Assembly (NCBI GenBank): GCA_017940895.1
Contig: JAGAXM010000015.1
Coordinates: forward strand, 29,381 to 93,380
DNA length: 64,000 nt
Direction of reading: 5' to 3'
Source of the DNA: Clostridiales bacterium
Lineage (GTDB): Bacteria > Bacillota > Clostridia > Saccharofermentanales > Saccharofermentanaceae
The first letter of the stretch is position 1; each line of letters begins with the position of its first letter. The position numbers were made by a program, and so were the translations under genes. Below are positions 36,648-45,040 of this stretch, one piece after another. The notes beneath the pieces are model-generated. The model was not told the DNA's origin and did not search any database. It saw nothing but the letters and a program-made list of their open reading frames with translations.

Positions 36648-37574
36648 ATGAAGCATTTTATTGATCTGCATGAAGACGTTGGAATAGAAGAGCTTAATTA
36701 TCTTCTCGATATAGCAGCCGATATGAAGGCAAAGGTCAAGACAGGTATCGAGCACCACTACCTTAAGGGCAAGTCGCTCGCTATGATCTTCACCAAATCA
36801 TCCACAAGAACACGTGTATCGTTCGAAGTCGGTATGTACCAGTTGGGCGGTCAGGCATTGTTCCTGAGCAACAACGACATCCAGATCGGCAGAGGCGAGA
36901 CTATCCATGATACTGCCAAGGTCCTCTCCGGAATGGTAGACGGTATCATGATCAGAACTTTCGCGCACCAGGATGTAGTCGATCTTGCCAAGTACGGTTC
37001 CGTCCCCGTAATCAACGGTCTTACCGATGACCAGCATCCCACACAGATGATCGCCGACCTTCTTACCATCAAGGAAGTTAAGGGCGATCTCAAGGGATTG
37101 AAGCTCGCATATGTCGGCGACGGCAATAACGTTGCCAACTCATATCTGCAGGCTTGTGCCAAGGCGGGTATGGATGTAGCTATCGCATCCCCCAAGGATT
37201 ACACATGTCCTCAGAAATACGTTGACCAGGCTCTCGAGGACGCCAAGATCACAGGCTCCAAGGTCCTCATGACGACGGATCCTTATGAAGCATGTAAGGA
37301 TGCCGACATCATCTGCACAGACACATGGACATCCATGGGTCAGGAGGCAGAGAAAGCTAAGAGAGTTGAGATCTTCAAGGACTATCAGGTTAACGAGGCT
37401 CTTTTCGAGGTTGCCGACAAGGATGCCATGTTCCTGCACTGCCTGCCCGCATACAGAGGCTACGAAGTTACAGAGGACATCATCGACGGACCCAGAAGCT
37501 ACGTCTTCCAGGAAGCCGAGAACAGACTCCACGCTCACAAGGCTATCCTTGTTAACTGCTTCCTGAACTCATAA
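36648..37574 (+). CDS. argF: Ornithine carbamoyltransferase
   Basis: 308 residues from the ATG at 36648 (MKHFIDLHED), 1 bp after argD. Makes citrulline from ornithine and carbamoyl phosphate. Carbamoyl-phosphate motif SSTRTRVSFE, HPTQMIADLLT and the ornithine-binding MFLHCLPAYRG are canonical. Its presence in an operon with argC, argB and argD supports an anabolic role rather than arginine catabolism. Confidence 0.96.
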   Translation: MKHFIDLHEDVGIEELNYLLDIAADMKAKVKTGIEHHYLKGKSLAMIFTKSSTRTRVSFEVGMYQLGGQALFLSNNDIQIGRGETIHDTAKVLSGMVDGIMIRTFAHQDVVDLAKYGSVPVINGLTDDQHPTQMIADLLTIKEVKGDLKGLKLAYVGDGNNVANSYLQACAKAGMDVAIASPKDYTCPQKYVDQALEDAKITGSKVLMTTDPYEACKDADIICTDTWTSMGQEAEKAKRVEIFKDYQVNEALFEVADKDAMFLHCLPAYRGYEVTEDIIDGPRSYVFQEAENRLHAHKAILVNCFLNS

Positions 37575-37577
37575 TAC

Positions 37578-38147
37578 ATGGATAACGACGACAACGAGAT
37601 AATAATAAGGGAAGCGCTCCCCGAAGAAGCGAAGAAGATCCGTGACCTCATACGCGAGGCCATGGAATATTACCGCATGTCCTCGGGGATCAATTCCGAT
37701 GTGCTCGAGTCTTTGACCGAGAGCACCGAATCCGTAAAGGAGAGGATCAGAAGGCATCACTGCCTCGTTGCGACCTGCAACGAGATCCCTGTGGGCACTA
37801 TAACCGTAAGCTACTGCGACAATCCGATGAAGTACAGCTTCTCCCCGCAGACTGCAAGGACTTTGCGCGAATACAGAGACTGCGCCTACATATCAAGATT
37901 CGCAGTCTGCGAACAGTTCAGGGACACGGGACTCGGAGTAACCCTCATGAACGAGGCATTAAGAATGCCCGTCTCCGTAAGATCCGGGCTGGTTCTTCTT
38001 CATACTGCGGTCTCGAATATTAAGATGCGTGACTTCTATGCTAACAGAGGCTTCATCGTCCTCGACAGCGAAGACTCGAGAGGATACGAGCGCGGTCTGT
38101 TCGCTTATATGTCAAATCAGAACGGAAGTGATAATCTTACAGCCTGA
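37578..38147 (+). CDS. GNAT-family N-acetyltransferase
   Basis: 189 residues. The central region has the acetyl-CoA-binding pattern RFAVCEQFRDTGLGVTLMNEAL and a C-terminal FYANRGFIVLD strand, both typical of GNAT folds. It begins 3 bp after argF and so is the last gene of the arg operon, which has no argJ and no argA. It could therefore make N-acetylglutamate, though no family-specific glutamate motif can be identified. Its 3' end overlaps the convergent ispE by 36 bp, with no terminator visible. Confidence 0.8.
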   Translation: MDNDDNEIIIREALPEEAKKIRDLIREAMEYYRMSSGINSDVLESLTESTESVKERIRRHHCLVATCNEIPVGTITVSYCDNPMKYSFSPQTARTLREYRDCAYISRFAVCEQFRDTGLGVTLMNEALRMPVSVRSGLVLLHTAVSNIKMRDFYANRGFIVLDSEDSRGYERGLFAYMSNQNGSDNLTA

Positions 38148-39038
38148 CGTGCGCGGATCGTTCTGTAACGCAGCCTGCGCTTCACCTGCAGCACTATCAT
38201 CCTCATAAATACCGAACACGCAACTGCCGGAGCCTGTCATCGCCGAGAAGACAGCTCCGGTATTTCTTACCGCATCAATAAGATCCGCTATAACGGGTGC
38301 CAGTTTGATCGCAGGCTCCTGCAGATCATTTACAAGATAAGGCGCAGCCTGTGCGATACGTTCAACGGGAAGTTTCTTCTCATCGGTAAACACCGCATTC
38401 ATCTGCTCCCTGTATGCGTCCTCATCGAAAACAGCGGGGGCCTCATCAGATAACTCATAGCACTCTTTGGTGCCAACGCCGACTTCGGGCTTCACGAGGA
38501 TTATATTCACTCCCGACAGATCCGGGAGCTCCGTCACTATCTCGCCTACGCCTTCACAGATGCAGGTGCCGCCGGACAGAAAGAACGGCACATCGGCGCC
38601 GAGCTTTGCCGCGGTCATGATCATCTGCTCATCCGTTAACGGATTGCCGAAATGCTGCTGCAGGATCTGTAAGACTGCCGCAGCATCCGAGCTGCCGCCT
38701 CCGAGTCCCGCCTGCGAAGGAACATTCTTGGTCTCTTTGATAAATGTATACGGGAACCTCGGCACGGGCTTTGCCTCCGCACGGAGTTTATCGGTGTAAC
38801 AGTCATAGAAAGCTTTCGCCGCTTTGTAGCCCAGATCCTTCTCGGGCAGGATATCGACACCGGATTCGATCCCAATCGCGAAGTCCCTGTCATCATCAAA
38901 TTCTATAAAGATATCATCCCCGAGTCCTATCTGCTGCATGAGCATATACAGTCTGTGGTAGCCGTTATCATACTTGCCGCAGCATCTTAAGAACAGGTTT
39001 ATCTTGGCAAAAGCAGTTGTGTCATAAGAAGTCTTCAT
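38112..39038 (-). CDS. ispE: 4-diphosphocytidyl-2-C-methyl-D-erythritol kinase
   Basis: 308 residues. GHMP kinase of the non-mevalonate isoprenoid pathway. AFAKINLFLRCCGKYDNGYHRL at the start, ATP-binding PSQAGLGGGSSDAAAVL and C-terminal MTGSGSCVFGIY are clear. The start codon lies 6 bases after a -10 box with no ribosome site between, so the mRNA is probably leaderless. The last 36 bp overlap the convergent acetyltransferase gene. Confidence 0.95.
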   Translation of the reverse strand: MKTSYDTTAFAKINLFLRCCGKYDNGYHRLYMLMQQIGLGDDIFIEFDDDRDFAIGIESGVDILPEKDLGYKAAKAFYDCYTDKLRAEAKPVPRFPYTFIKETKNVPSQAGLGGGSSDAAAVLQILQQHFGNPLTDEQMIMTAAKLGADVPFFLSGGTCICEGVGEIVTELPDLSGVNIILVKPEVGVGTKECYELSDEAPAVFDEDAYREQMNAVFTDEKKLPVERIAQAAPYLVNDLQEPAIKLAPVIADLIDAVRNTGAVFSAMTGSGSCVFGIYEDDSAAGEAQAALQNDPRTSGCKIITSVLI

Positions 39039-39044
39039 ATGTAT

Positions 39045-39053
39045 ATTCTATCA
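39045..39053 (-). promoter_or_regulatory. Extended -10 promoter for ispE, implying a leaderless mRNA
   Basis: Minus strand TGATAGAAT ends 6 bases before the ispE ATG, placing the expected start at or next to the A of the start codon. No Shine-Dalgarno sequence is present upstream. Confidence 0.55.
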
Positions 39054-39069
39054 TTGTGAGGAATAAAAG

Positions 39070-39102
39070 AACTGCCATTGAAGCAAAACCTCAATGGCAG
39101 TT
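39070..39102 (-). terminator. Terminator of the ABC exporter operon
   Basis: Eleven-bp perfect stem (AACTGCCATTG / CAATGGCAGTT) with an 11-nt loop, followed on the minus strand by TTCTTTTATT, 21 bp after the ABC gene stop. Confidence 0.85.
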
Positions 39103-39123
39103 TTAAGATCATTAAGTATCCGT

Positions 39124-41064
39124 TTACTCGAGTTCGAATGCGCCGGTGTAGAGCTGAAAATACGTACCCTTCTTGGCGATCAGCTCATCGTGTGAGCCGC
39201 GCTCTATGATACGTCCGTGATCGAGTACCATGATGACATCGGAATCCATAACGGTCGACAGTCTGTGGGCGATAACGAATACCGTTCTTCCCTCCATGAG
39301 CTTATCCATGCCGCGCTGAACGATAGACTCAGTACGCGTATCGATGGATGATGTAGCCTCGTCGAGGATCATTACCGGCGGATCTGCTACAGCGGCACGG
39401 GCGATAGAGATAAGCTGGCGCTGACCCTGCGAGAGGTTCGCACCGTTGTTCGTAAGAAGCGTGTCATAGCCTTCAGGAAGTCTCGTGATGAAGTCATCAG
39501 CACCGGCAAGCTTGGCTGCTTCCTTACACTCATCGTCAGTAGCGCTTAATCTTCCGTATCTTATGTTATCCATAACGGTACCCGTGAACAGGTTGGTCTC
39601 CTGCAGTACGAGTCCCAAAGACTTACGAAGATCTCTCTTCTTTATCTTATTAACGTTGATTCCGTCGTACCTGATCTTACCGTCTGCGATGTCGTAGAAA
39701 CGGTTGATCAAGTTGGTGATAGTCGTCTTACCAGCACCTGTCGCACCAACGAATGCGACCTTCTGTCCGGGCTTCGCGAAGACACTTACGTCGTGAAGAA
39801 CGTCATGTCCCTCCTCATAAGCGAAGTCGACATCCACCATCTCCACGTCGCCCTCCAGGAGCTTATATGTGATAGTGCCGTCAGCCTGGTGAGGATGCTT
39901 CCATGCCCAGTGGCCTGTGCGATCTTCAGTCTCAGTAACTTCACCGTTCTCATCGATCTTGCAGTTAACAAGAGCGACATATCCGTCGTCAGTCTCAGGC
40001 TTCTCATCGATAAGAGAGAATACACGCTGTGCACCTGCACCAGCCATTACGACTGAGTTGATCTGCATCGTAAGCTGGTTGATGTTGCCCGTGAACTGTC
40101 TTGCCATATTAAGGAAAGGAACCAGTACCGATACGTCGAATGCAAGTCCCGAGATAGACAGGCTCGGAGCCTTGAAGAGGATAAGAAGACCGCCGACAAT
40201 AGCCAGAACTACATAGATGATGTTTCCGATATTGCCGATGATAGGAGCAAGTACATTCGCATATGCGTTAGCTCTCCAAGAATCCTCATACAGACTGTTA
40301 TTGATCTTATCGAACTCATCGATGGACTTCTGCTCGTGGTTAAAGACCTTAACGACCTTCTGTCCGTTTACCATCTCCTGGATATAACCCTCGGTCTTAC
40401 CTACAGCTTCCTGCTGTCTAACGAAGTACTTGGCTGAACCGCCTCCGACAAACTTCGTAAGGAAGAACATGAGGAACACGCCTGCCACGAGGACAAGTGT
40501 CATCCAGATGCTGTACCAGAGCATCAGTGCGAATACGCCGAGTACGATGGTTCCGCATCTTAACAGTGCCGGGAAAGCCTGGGATACGAGCTGTCTTAAA
40601 GTATCACTGTCGTTTGTATAGTGGGACATGATATCGCCGTGCTTATGAGTATCGAAGTACTTGATAGGCAGGCGCTGCATGCCTCCGAACATTTCTTTAC
40701 GAAGCTTATCGAGATATCCCTGCGTCATGACAGCCATGATCTGAGTCTCCACAACAGAGAGGATCAGAGCCAATACATACAGTACGAGAAGGATCGTAAG
40801 GTTGCTTACGATCTCAGGACGAGCAGCATCCCATGTCACGCCTCCCTCTACACCGTCGATGACGATAGCGAGTACCTTCTGAAGGAAGATCGGGGGCGCT
40901 GCGGATACTGCAGCGGAGAAAATAATGCAAAATACGGCTGCACGGCCCATCTTCGGATAGAAACCGAAGAACATCTTCAGAGCTCTTCCGAGTCCGCCGA
41001 AGCCCTGGTTATAGCCTTCTTTGCCCTGGCCTAAGCCGGCACCTGCTCCACCTCTTGGCGGCAT
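39124..41064 (-). CDS. ABC exporter subunit, consensus ATP site half
   Basis: 646 residues, a fused membrane and ATPase domain. Gly-rich N-terminus (MPPRGGAGAGLGQGKEG), six membrane helices, then an NBD with Walker A GATGAGKTT, Walker B VMILDEATSSID including the catalytic Glu, and H-loop IAHRLS. The signature is non-canonical (LSQGQ). An extra segment of about 45 residues with GHWAWKHPH precedes the NBD. With its 1-bp-overlapping partner it forms an asymmetric heterodimer like LmrCD or BmrCD, exporting drugs, lipids or peptides. The substrate is unknown. Confidence 0.92.
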   Translation of the reverse strand: MPPRGGAGAGLGQGKEGYNQGFGGLGRALKMFFGFYPKMGRAAVFCIIFSAAVSAAPPIFLQKVLAIVIDGVEGGVTWDAARPEIVSNLTILLVLYVLALILSVVETQIMAVMTQGYLDKLRKEMFGGMQRLPIKYFDTHKHGDIMSHYTNDSDTLRQLVSQAFPALLRCGTIVLGVFALMLWYSIWMTLVLVAGVFLMFFLTKFVGGGSAKYFVRQQEAVGKTEGYIQEMVNGQKVVKVFNHEQKSIDEFDKINNSLYEDSWRANAYANVLAPIIGNIGNIIYVVLAIVGGLLILFKAPSLSISGLAFDVSVLVPFLNMARQFTGNINQLTMQINSVVMAGAGAQRVFSLIDEKPETDDGYVALVNCKIDENGEVTETEDRTGHWAWKHPHQADGTITYKLLEGDVEMVDVDFAYEEGHDVLHDVSVFAKPGQKVAFVGATGAGKTTITNLINRFYDIADGKIRYDGINVNKIKKRDLRKSLGLVLQETNLFTGTVMDNIRYGRLSATDDECKEAAKLAGADDFITRLPEGYDTLLTNNGANLSQGQRQLISIARAAVADPPVMILDEATSSIDTRTESIVQRGMDKLMEGRTVFVIAHRLSTVMDSDVIMVLDHGRIIERGSHDELIAKKGTYFQLYTGAFELE

Positions 41065-42806
41065 TACTCCAATCCTCCTTTCGTCTGTTGTTCATAGATC
41101 TCGCGGTAGATATCGGACGACTTAAGAAGCTCATCGTGTGTACCCGTGGCAACGATCTTACCGCCGTCCAATATGATGATCATGTCTGCATCCATAACGG
41201 AAGCGACACGCTGTGCGATTATTATCTTGGTAGTATCGGGGATAAACTCCTTGAATCCCTTCCTTATGAGAGCATCCGTCTTCATGTCGACAGCGGATGT
41301 AGAGTCATCGAGGATCAGGATCTTGGGGTTCTTAAGAAGCGCTCTTGCGATACAAAGTCTCTGCTTCTGTCCGCCGGAGACATTGCTTCCTCCCTGCTCT
41401 ATGAATGTGTCGTAACCCTTTTCGAAAGTGCGTATAAACTCGTCTGCCTGTGCAAGACGGCACGCTTCTTCGATCTGCTCCTGTGTGGCATTCTCGTTAC
41501 CCCAGCGCAGGTTATCGTTGATTGTGCCCGAGAACAGTACATTCTTCTGCAGCACCATAGATACCGCATCTCTCAAGGTCTCAAGATCATATTCCCTTAC
41601 GTCAACACCGCCGACTTTGACGGAACCCGAAGTAACGTCATAAAGTCTCGGTATAAGCTGCACGAAAGTGGTCTTGGATGAACCCGTTCCTCCGAGGATA
41701 CCTACCGTCATGCCGGAATCGATATGAAGATCTATATCAAACAGCGCTTCTCTCTCGGCATGCTCGGAATACTTGAAGTGAACGTCGGTAAAATCGATGG
41801 AACCGTCGGCAACCTCGGTGACGGGTGCGACGGGATTCGTGATAGTAGGCTCTTCCTTAAGTACCTCTGCAAGTCTCTTGACAGACTCGAGGGACATCGT
41901 GAGCATTACATAGATCATGGAGATCATCATGAGTGACATCAGAACCTGAACGCCGTATGTGATCATCGCGGACATCTGTCCTACATCGATACCGGAACCG
42001 TCGTTGCTCATAACGAGCTTGGAACCTATGAAAAGCACGAACAGCATATTGAAGTACAGACAGAACTGCATAAGAGGTCCGTTCATAGCTACGATCCTCT
42101 CTGCCTTGGTAAAGTCCTTCATGATATCTTCGGAAGCTGTCGAGAACTTCTTTATCTCGTAGTCCTCACGCGCGAATCCCTTAACAACACGCATGCCGCG
42201 GACATTCTCTTCAACGGACTCGTTTAGCTTATCGTACTTTCTGAATACCGCAACGAATGCGGGCATAGCCTTACGTGCGATGGTTATGAGACCGAACGCC
42301 AATACGGGGATGATAACAGCAAATGTCAGTGCGAGCTTACCGCCCATGATCGATGCCATTATGATCGAGAAGATAAGCATCATCGGTGCTCTTACCGCGA
42401 TCCTTATGCACATCATAAATGCGTTCTGTACATTGGTTATATCAGTCGTCGTTCTTGTAACAAGAGACGAAGTTGAGAACTTATCTACATTGGCAAAAGA
42501 GAAGCCCTGGATCTTCGTGAAAACATCCGATCTTAAGTTTCTTGCAAGACCTGCAGATGCTTTGGCAGAGAACATACCTGCGAGGACACCGCATACAAGA
42601 GATACAACGGCGGATACGACCATGATCGCACCCATCTTCAGGATGTAGCTCATATCGATGCCGTCTTTGATCCTGTTAACCAAAAGTGCCGTAATATAGG
42701 GAATGAGGACTTCGAGGAAGACCTCTCCGAGAATGAACACGAGTGAAAGTATGGTATTCTTCTTATTATCCCTTAAAGACTTTAATATTATTCTTACATT
42801 TCCCAT
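41064..42806 (-). CDS. ABC exporter subunit, degenerate ATP site half
   Basis: 580 residues. Six membrane helices and an NBD with Walker A GGTGSSKTT and canonical signature VSGGQKQ, but Walker B ends LILDDSTSAVD (Asp instead of catalytic Glu) and the H-loop is IAQRVA (Gln instead of His). This is the classic degenerate half of a heterodimeric exporter, pairing with the next gene. The start codon lies 9 bases after a perfect extended -10 and has no ribosome site. Confidence 0.92.
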   Translation of the reverse strand: MGNVRIILKSLRDNKKNTILSLVFILGEVFLEVLIPYITALLVNRIKDGIDMSYILKMGAIMVVSAVVSLVCGVLAGMFSAKASAGLARNLRSDVFTKIQGFSFANVDKFSTSSLVTRTTTDITNVQNAFMMCIRIAVRAPMMLIFSIIMASIMGGKLALTFAVIIPVLAFGLITIARKAMPAFVAVFRKYDKLNESVEENVRGMRVVKGFAREDYEIKKFSTASEDIMKDFTKAERIVAMNGPLMQFCLYFNMLFVLFIGSKLVMSNDGSGIDVGQMSAMITYGVQVLMSLMMISMIYVMLTMSLESVKRLAEVLKEEPTITNPVAPVTEVADGSIDFTDVHFKYSEHAEREALFDIDLHIDSGMTVGILGGTGSSKTTFVQLIPRLYDVTSGSVKVGGVDVREYDLETLRDAVSMVLQKNVLFSGTINDNLRWGNENATQEQIEEACRLAQADEFIRTFEKGYDTFIEQGGSNVSGGQKQRLCIARALLKNPKILILDDSTSAVDMKTDALIRKGFKEFIPDTTKIIIAQRVASVMDADMIIILDGGKIVATGTHDELLKSSDIYREIYEQQTKGGLE

Positions 42807-42815
42807 AGCAAAGGC

Positions 42816-42824
42816 ATTATATCA
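42816..42824 (-). promoter_or_regulatory. Extended -10 promoter of the ABC exporter, implying a leaderless mRNA
   Basis: Minus strand TGATATAAT at 42816-42824, with only 9 bases between the -10 and the ATG (42804-42806). Expected start about 3 nt before the start codon. The -35 region is weak. Confidence 0.6.
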
Positions 42825-42860
42825 CAATATAAATTCCCGCTTAAGTTAAAATTAAGGCAT

Positions 42861-42892
42861 AAAAAAAGGCCATCCCGGTAAGAGACAGCCCT
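42861..42892 (-). terminator. Terminator after tRNA-Glu
   Basis: Minus strand AGGGCTGTCTC pairs with GGGATGGCCTT (several G-U pairs) over a 5-nt loop, followed by a run of T residues. Confidence 0.7.
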
Positions 42893-42901
42893 TCATTTTT
42901 C

Positions 42902-42976
42902 TGGTGACCCGTACGAGAGTTGAACTCGTCACTCCGCCGTGAAAGGGCGACGTCTTAGCCGATTGACCAACGGGCC
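42902..42976 (-). tRNA. tRNA-Glu (anticodon TTC)
   Basis: 75 nt including an encoded 3' CCA. Acceptor GGCCCGT pairs with ACGGGTC (a G-U pair included), T-loop GTTCAACTC, anticodon loop CCTTTCACG reading TTC. Ten bases after tRNA-Met on the same transcript. Confidence 0.95.
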
Positions 42977-42986
42977 TTTCGAAAAA

Positions 42987-43063
42987 TGGTAGCGGCAGTG
43001 GGATTCGAACCTACGACCTGCCGGGTATGAACCGGACGCTCTGGCCAACTGAGCTATGCCGCC
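42987..43063 (-). tRNA. tRNA-Met, elongator (anticodon CAT)
   Basis: 77 nt with encoded CCA. Acceptor GGCGGCA pairs with TGCCGCT (a G-U pair included), anticodon loop GTTCATACC reading CAT, T-loop GTTCGAATC. The paired first acceptor base and the sequence resemble Bacillus elongator tRNA-Met rather than initiator; a lysidine-modified Ile tRNA is less likely. Confidence 0.9.
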
Positions 43064-43078
43064 ATAAATCGCTTGAAA

Positions 43079-43107
43079 ATTATATAAGCAATACCAACCA
43101 AAGTCAA
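43079..43107 (-). promoter_or_regulatory. Promoter of the tRNA-Met/tRNA-Glu operon
   Basis: Minus strand TTGACT (43102-43107), 17-bp spacer, TATAAT (43079-43084), 15 bp before tRNA-Met. Confidence 0.8.
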
Positions 43108-43127
43108 TACTTCTTTAAATAAAAATA

Positions 43128-43155
43128 AGAGGCCGTCCATTTAAGGACAGCCTCT
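43128..43155 (-). terminator. Terminator after rplL
   Basis: Eleven-bp stem (AGAGGCTGTCC / GGACGGCCTCT, one G-U) with a 6-nt loop followed by TATTTTTATTT on the minus strand. It ends the rpmG-rplL cluster before the tRNA promoter, so rpoB is not the next gene. Confidence 0.85.
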
Positions 43156-43185
43156 TTACCAAGTGACGTTAATAATCCCGAAGAA

Positions 43186-43563
43186 TTACTTGAGCTCGAG
43201 CTCAGCGCCGCAATCAGCGAGCTTCTTCATGAGCTCGTCAGCCTCATCCTTGGATACGTTCTCCTTGAGGGCAACAGGTGCCTTCTCAACGAGCTCCTTA
43301 GCATCCTTAAGGCCGAGACCCATAGCATCCTTAACAGCCTTGATAACGCCCATCTTAGCGTCACCGAAGCTCTTGAGCATAACTGTGAACTCTGTCTTCT
43401 CCTCAGCGCCGCCGGCTGCACCGCCAGCTGCAGGAGCTGCTGCAACCATAGCTGCTGCAGATACGCCAAACTCTTCTTCAATTGCCTTCTCGAGGTCGAA
43501 AAGCTCTGTAACGGAAAGAGCCTTGATCTCATCGAGGATCTTTGTGATATTCTCACTAGCCAT
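43186..43563 (-). CDS. rplL: 50S ribosomal protein L7/L12
   Basis: 125 residues. Stalk protein that recruits GTPase factors. N-terminal dimerisation helix ([31 protein letters not shown]), Ala/Gly hinge, and C-terminal [42 protein letters not shown] domain are standard. Usually rpoB follows; here a terminator and tRNA genes do. Confidence 0.98.
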   Translation of the reverse strand: MASENITKILDEIKALSVTELFDLEKAIEEEFGVSAAAMVAAAPAAGGAAGGAEEKTEFTVMLKSFGDAKMGVIKAVKDAMGLGLKDAKELVEKAPVALKENVSKDEADELMKKLADCGAELELK

Positions 43564-43615
43564 TTTAATTTTCCTCCATTAATGAATTAATTGTTTTTAT
43601 TCCTTTTTGAAGCGA

Positions 43616-44176
43616 TCAAGCTTCTGCAGGAGCTGCTTCCTGGGCGGGAGCCTCTTCTGCTGCAGGTGCGGGTGCACCGTCTTCTTCCTGCTTCTTCTCT
43701 GCAACAGCCTTAACGAGCATGGCAAGCTTTGTGAAAGGGAAAAGCAAACCATATACAACCTGGCTGTAGAGAGTCTCGACATCGGGAACCTTGGAAAGAG
43801 CAACGACTTCGTCGATGGAAGCTGCCTTGCCGTCGATGATACCGCCCTTGATCTCAAGGGGTTCGAAGTCCTCAGCGAACTTAGCGATGATCTTCGCAGG
43901 AGCGACAATGTCATCAGAATAAGCTACAGCTGTAGGGCCCTCGAAGATCTCATCAAGTCCTTCGATACCGAGTTCCTTAAATACGAGGCGGAGAACTGTG
44001 TTCTTAATAACCTGGAACTTAACGTTACCGTTACGAAGTTCACGTCTCATATTTGTATCCTGCTCAACGGTAAGTCCACGGGATGCAACGAATACGAATG
44101 TCTTAGCGTCCTTAAAGTCAGCTACGAGATCTGCTACAACCTGCTTCTTTGCCGCAAGGATTTTCTCACTGGGCAT
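43616..44176 (-). CDS. rplJ: 50S ribosomal protein L10
   Basis: 186 residues. Anchors L7/L12 dimers to the ribosome. DFKDAKTFVFVASRGLTVEQDTNMRRELR and the family core are clear; the C-terminal 20 residues are an Ala/Pro/Glu-rich tail. Preceded by an L10 leader with an intrinsic terminator and by an AGGAGG site. Confidence 0.97.
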   Translation of the reverse strand: MPSEKILAAKKQVVADLVADFKDAKTFVFVASRGLTVEQDTNMRRELRNGNVKFQVIKNTVLRLVFKELGIEGLDEIFEGPTAVAYSDDIVAPAKIIAKFAEDFEPLEIKGGIIDGKAASIDEVVALSKVPDVETLYSQVVYGLLFPFTKLAMLVKAVAEKKQEEDGAPAPAAEEAPAQEAAPAEA

Positions 44177-44202
44177 TTCTTGTTTACCTCCTATTAGATT
44201 TT

Positions 44203-44310
44203 AAAACCCTTATGCCGCAAGACATAAGGGCTAAAGTTCAAACTCGCGTTCTAAACTTCATTCCTCGGCGGCAGGTCTCCCTGCGGCTGTCTTCGGCATG
44301 AAAGATATTT
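44203..44310 (-). ncRNA. L10 (rplJL) leader with attenuator hairpin
   Basis: Minus-strand RNA between rplA and rplJ shows the L10-leader hallmarks GCCGAAGACAG and CTGCCG.CGAGGAATG, followed at 44207-44230 by a terminator-type hairpin (CCCTTATG/CATAAGGG) with TTTT. In this element family, L10(L12)4 binding controls rplJ-rplL. Exact ends are approximate. Confidence 0.8.
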
Positions 44311-44330
44311 AATTGTAAATTAATTCAAGA

Positions 44331-45023
44331 TTACATGTACTTCTGTGCGTTAATCTTGATTCCGGGACCCATCGTTGTAGCGATGGATGCATTCTTGAAA
44401 TACTGTCCCTTAGCTGCGGAAGGCTTAGCCTTGGCAATAGCCTCCATGATCGCGTTGAGGTTCTCGAGGAGCTTCTCCTCACCGAAAGAAACCTTACCGA
44501 TCGGGCAGTGGATGATGTTTGTCTTATCAAGACGATACTCAACCTTACCGGCCTTGATATCGTTGATAGCCTTAGTAACATCCATTGTAACTGTTCCGGA
44601 CTTAGGGTTAGGCATGAGACCCTTAGGACCCAAAACCTTACCGATACGACCTACAACACCCATCATGTCGGGAGTTGCAACTACTGCGTCGAAGTCGAAC
44701 CAGTTCTCGGACTGGATCTTCTGAACCATATCCTCAGCACCTACGAAGTCAGCACCTGCTGCTGTAGCCTCGTCAGCCTTGGGGCCCTTAGCGAAAACGA
44801 GAACCTTCTTTGTCTTACCTGTACCGTGAGGAAGAACTACCGCACCTCTGACCTGCTGGTCAGCGTGACGGGAGTCAACACCCAGACGAACGTGAAGCTC
44901 AACTGTCTCGTCAAACTTTGCCTTACCTGTCTGCTCGATAAGCTTAACTGCCTCGGAAGGATCGTAAGCTACTGATCTGTCAACAAGCTTAGCGACTTCT
45001 GTATATCTCTTACCTGCTTTCAT
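44331..45023 (-). CDS. rplA: 50S ribosomal protein L1
   Basis: 230 residues, standard. Moves the E-site tRNA at the L1 stalk and represses its own mRNA in other bacteria. [33 protein letters not shown] and [15 protein letters not shown] are the canonical motifs. 17 bp after rplK. Confidence 0.98.
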   Translation of the reverse strand: MKAGKRYTEVAKLVDRSVAYDPSEAVKLIEQTGKAKFDETVELHVRLGVDSRHADQQVRGAVVLPHGTGKTKKVLVFAKGPKADEATAAGADFVGAEDMVQKIQSENWFDFDAVVATPDMMGVVGRIGKVLGPKGLMPNPKSGTVTMDVTKAINDIKAGKVEYRLDKTNIIHCPIGKVSFGEEKLLENLNAIMEAIAKAKPSAAKGQYFKNASIATTMGPGIKINAQKYM

Positions 45024-45040
45024 TTACAGTCTCTCCTTCC

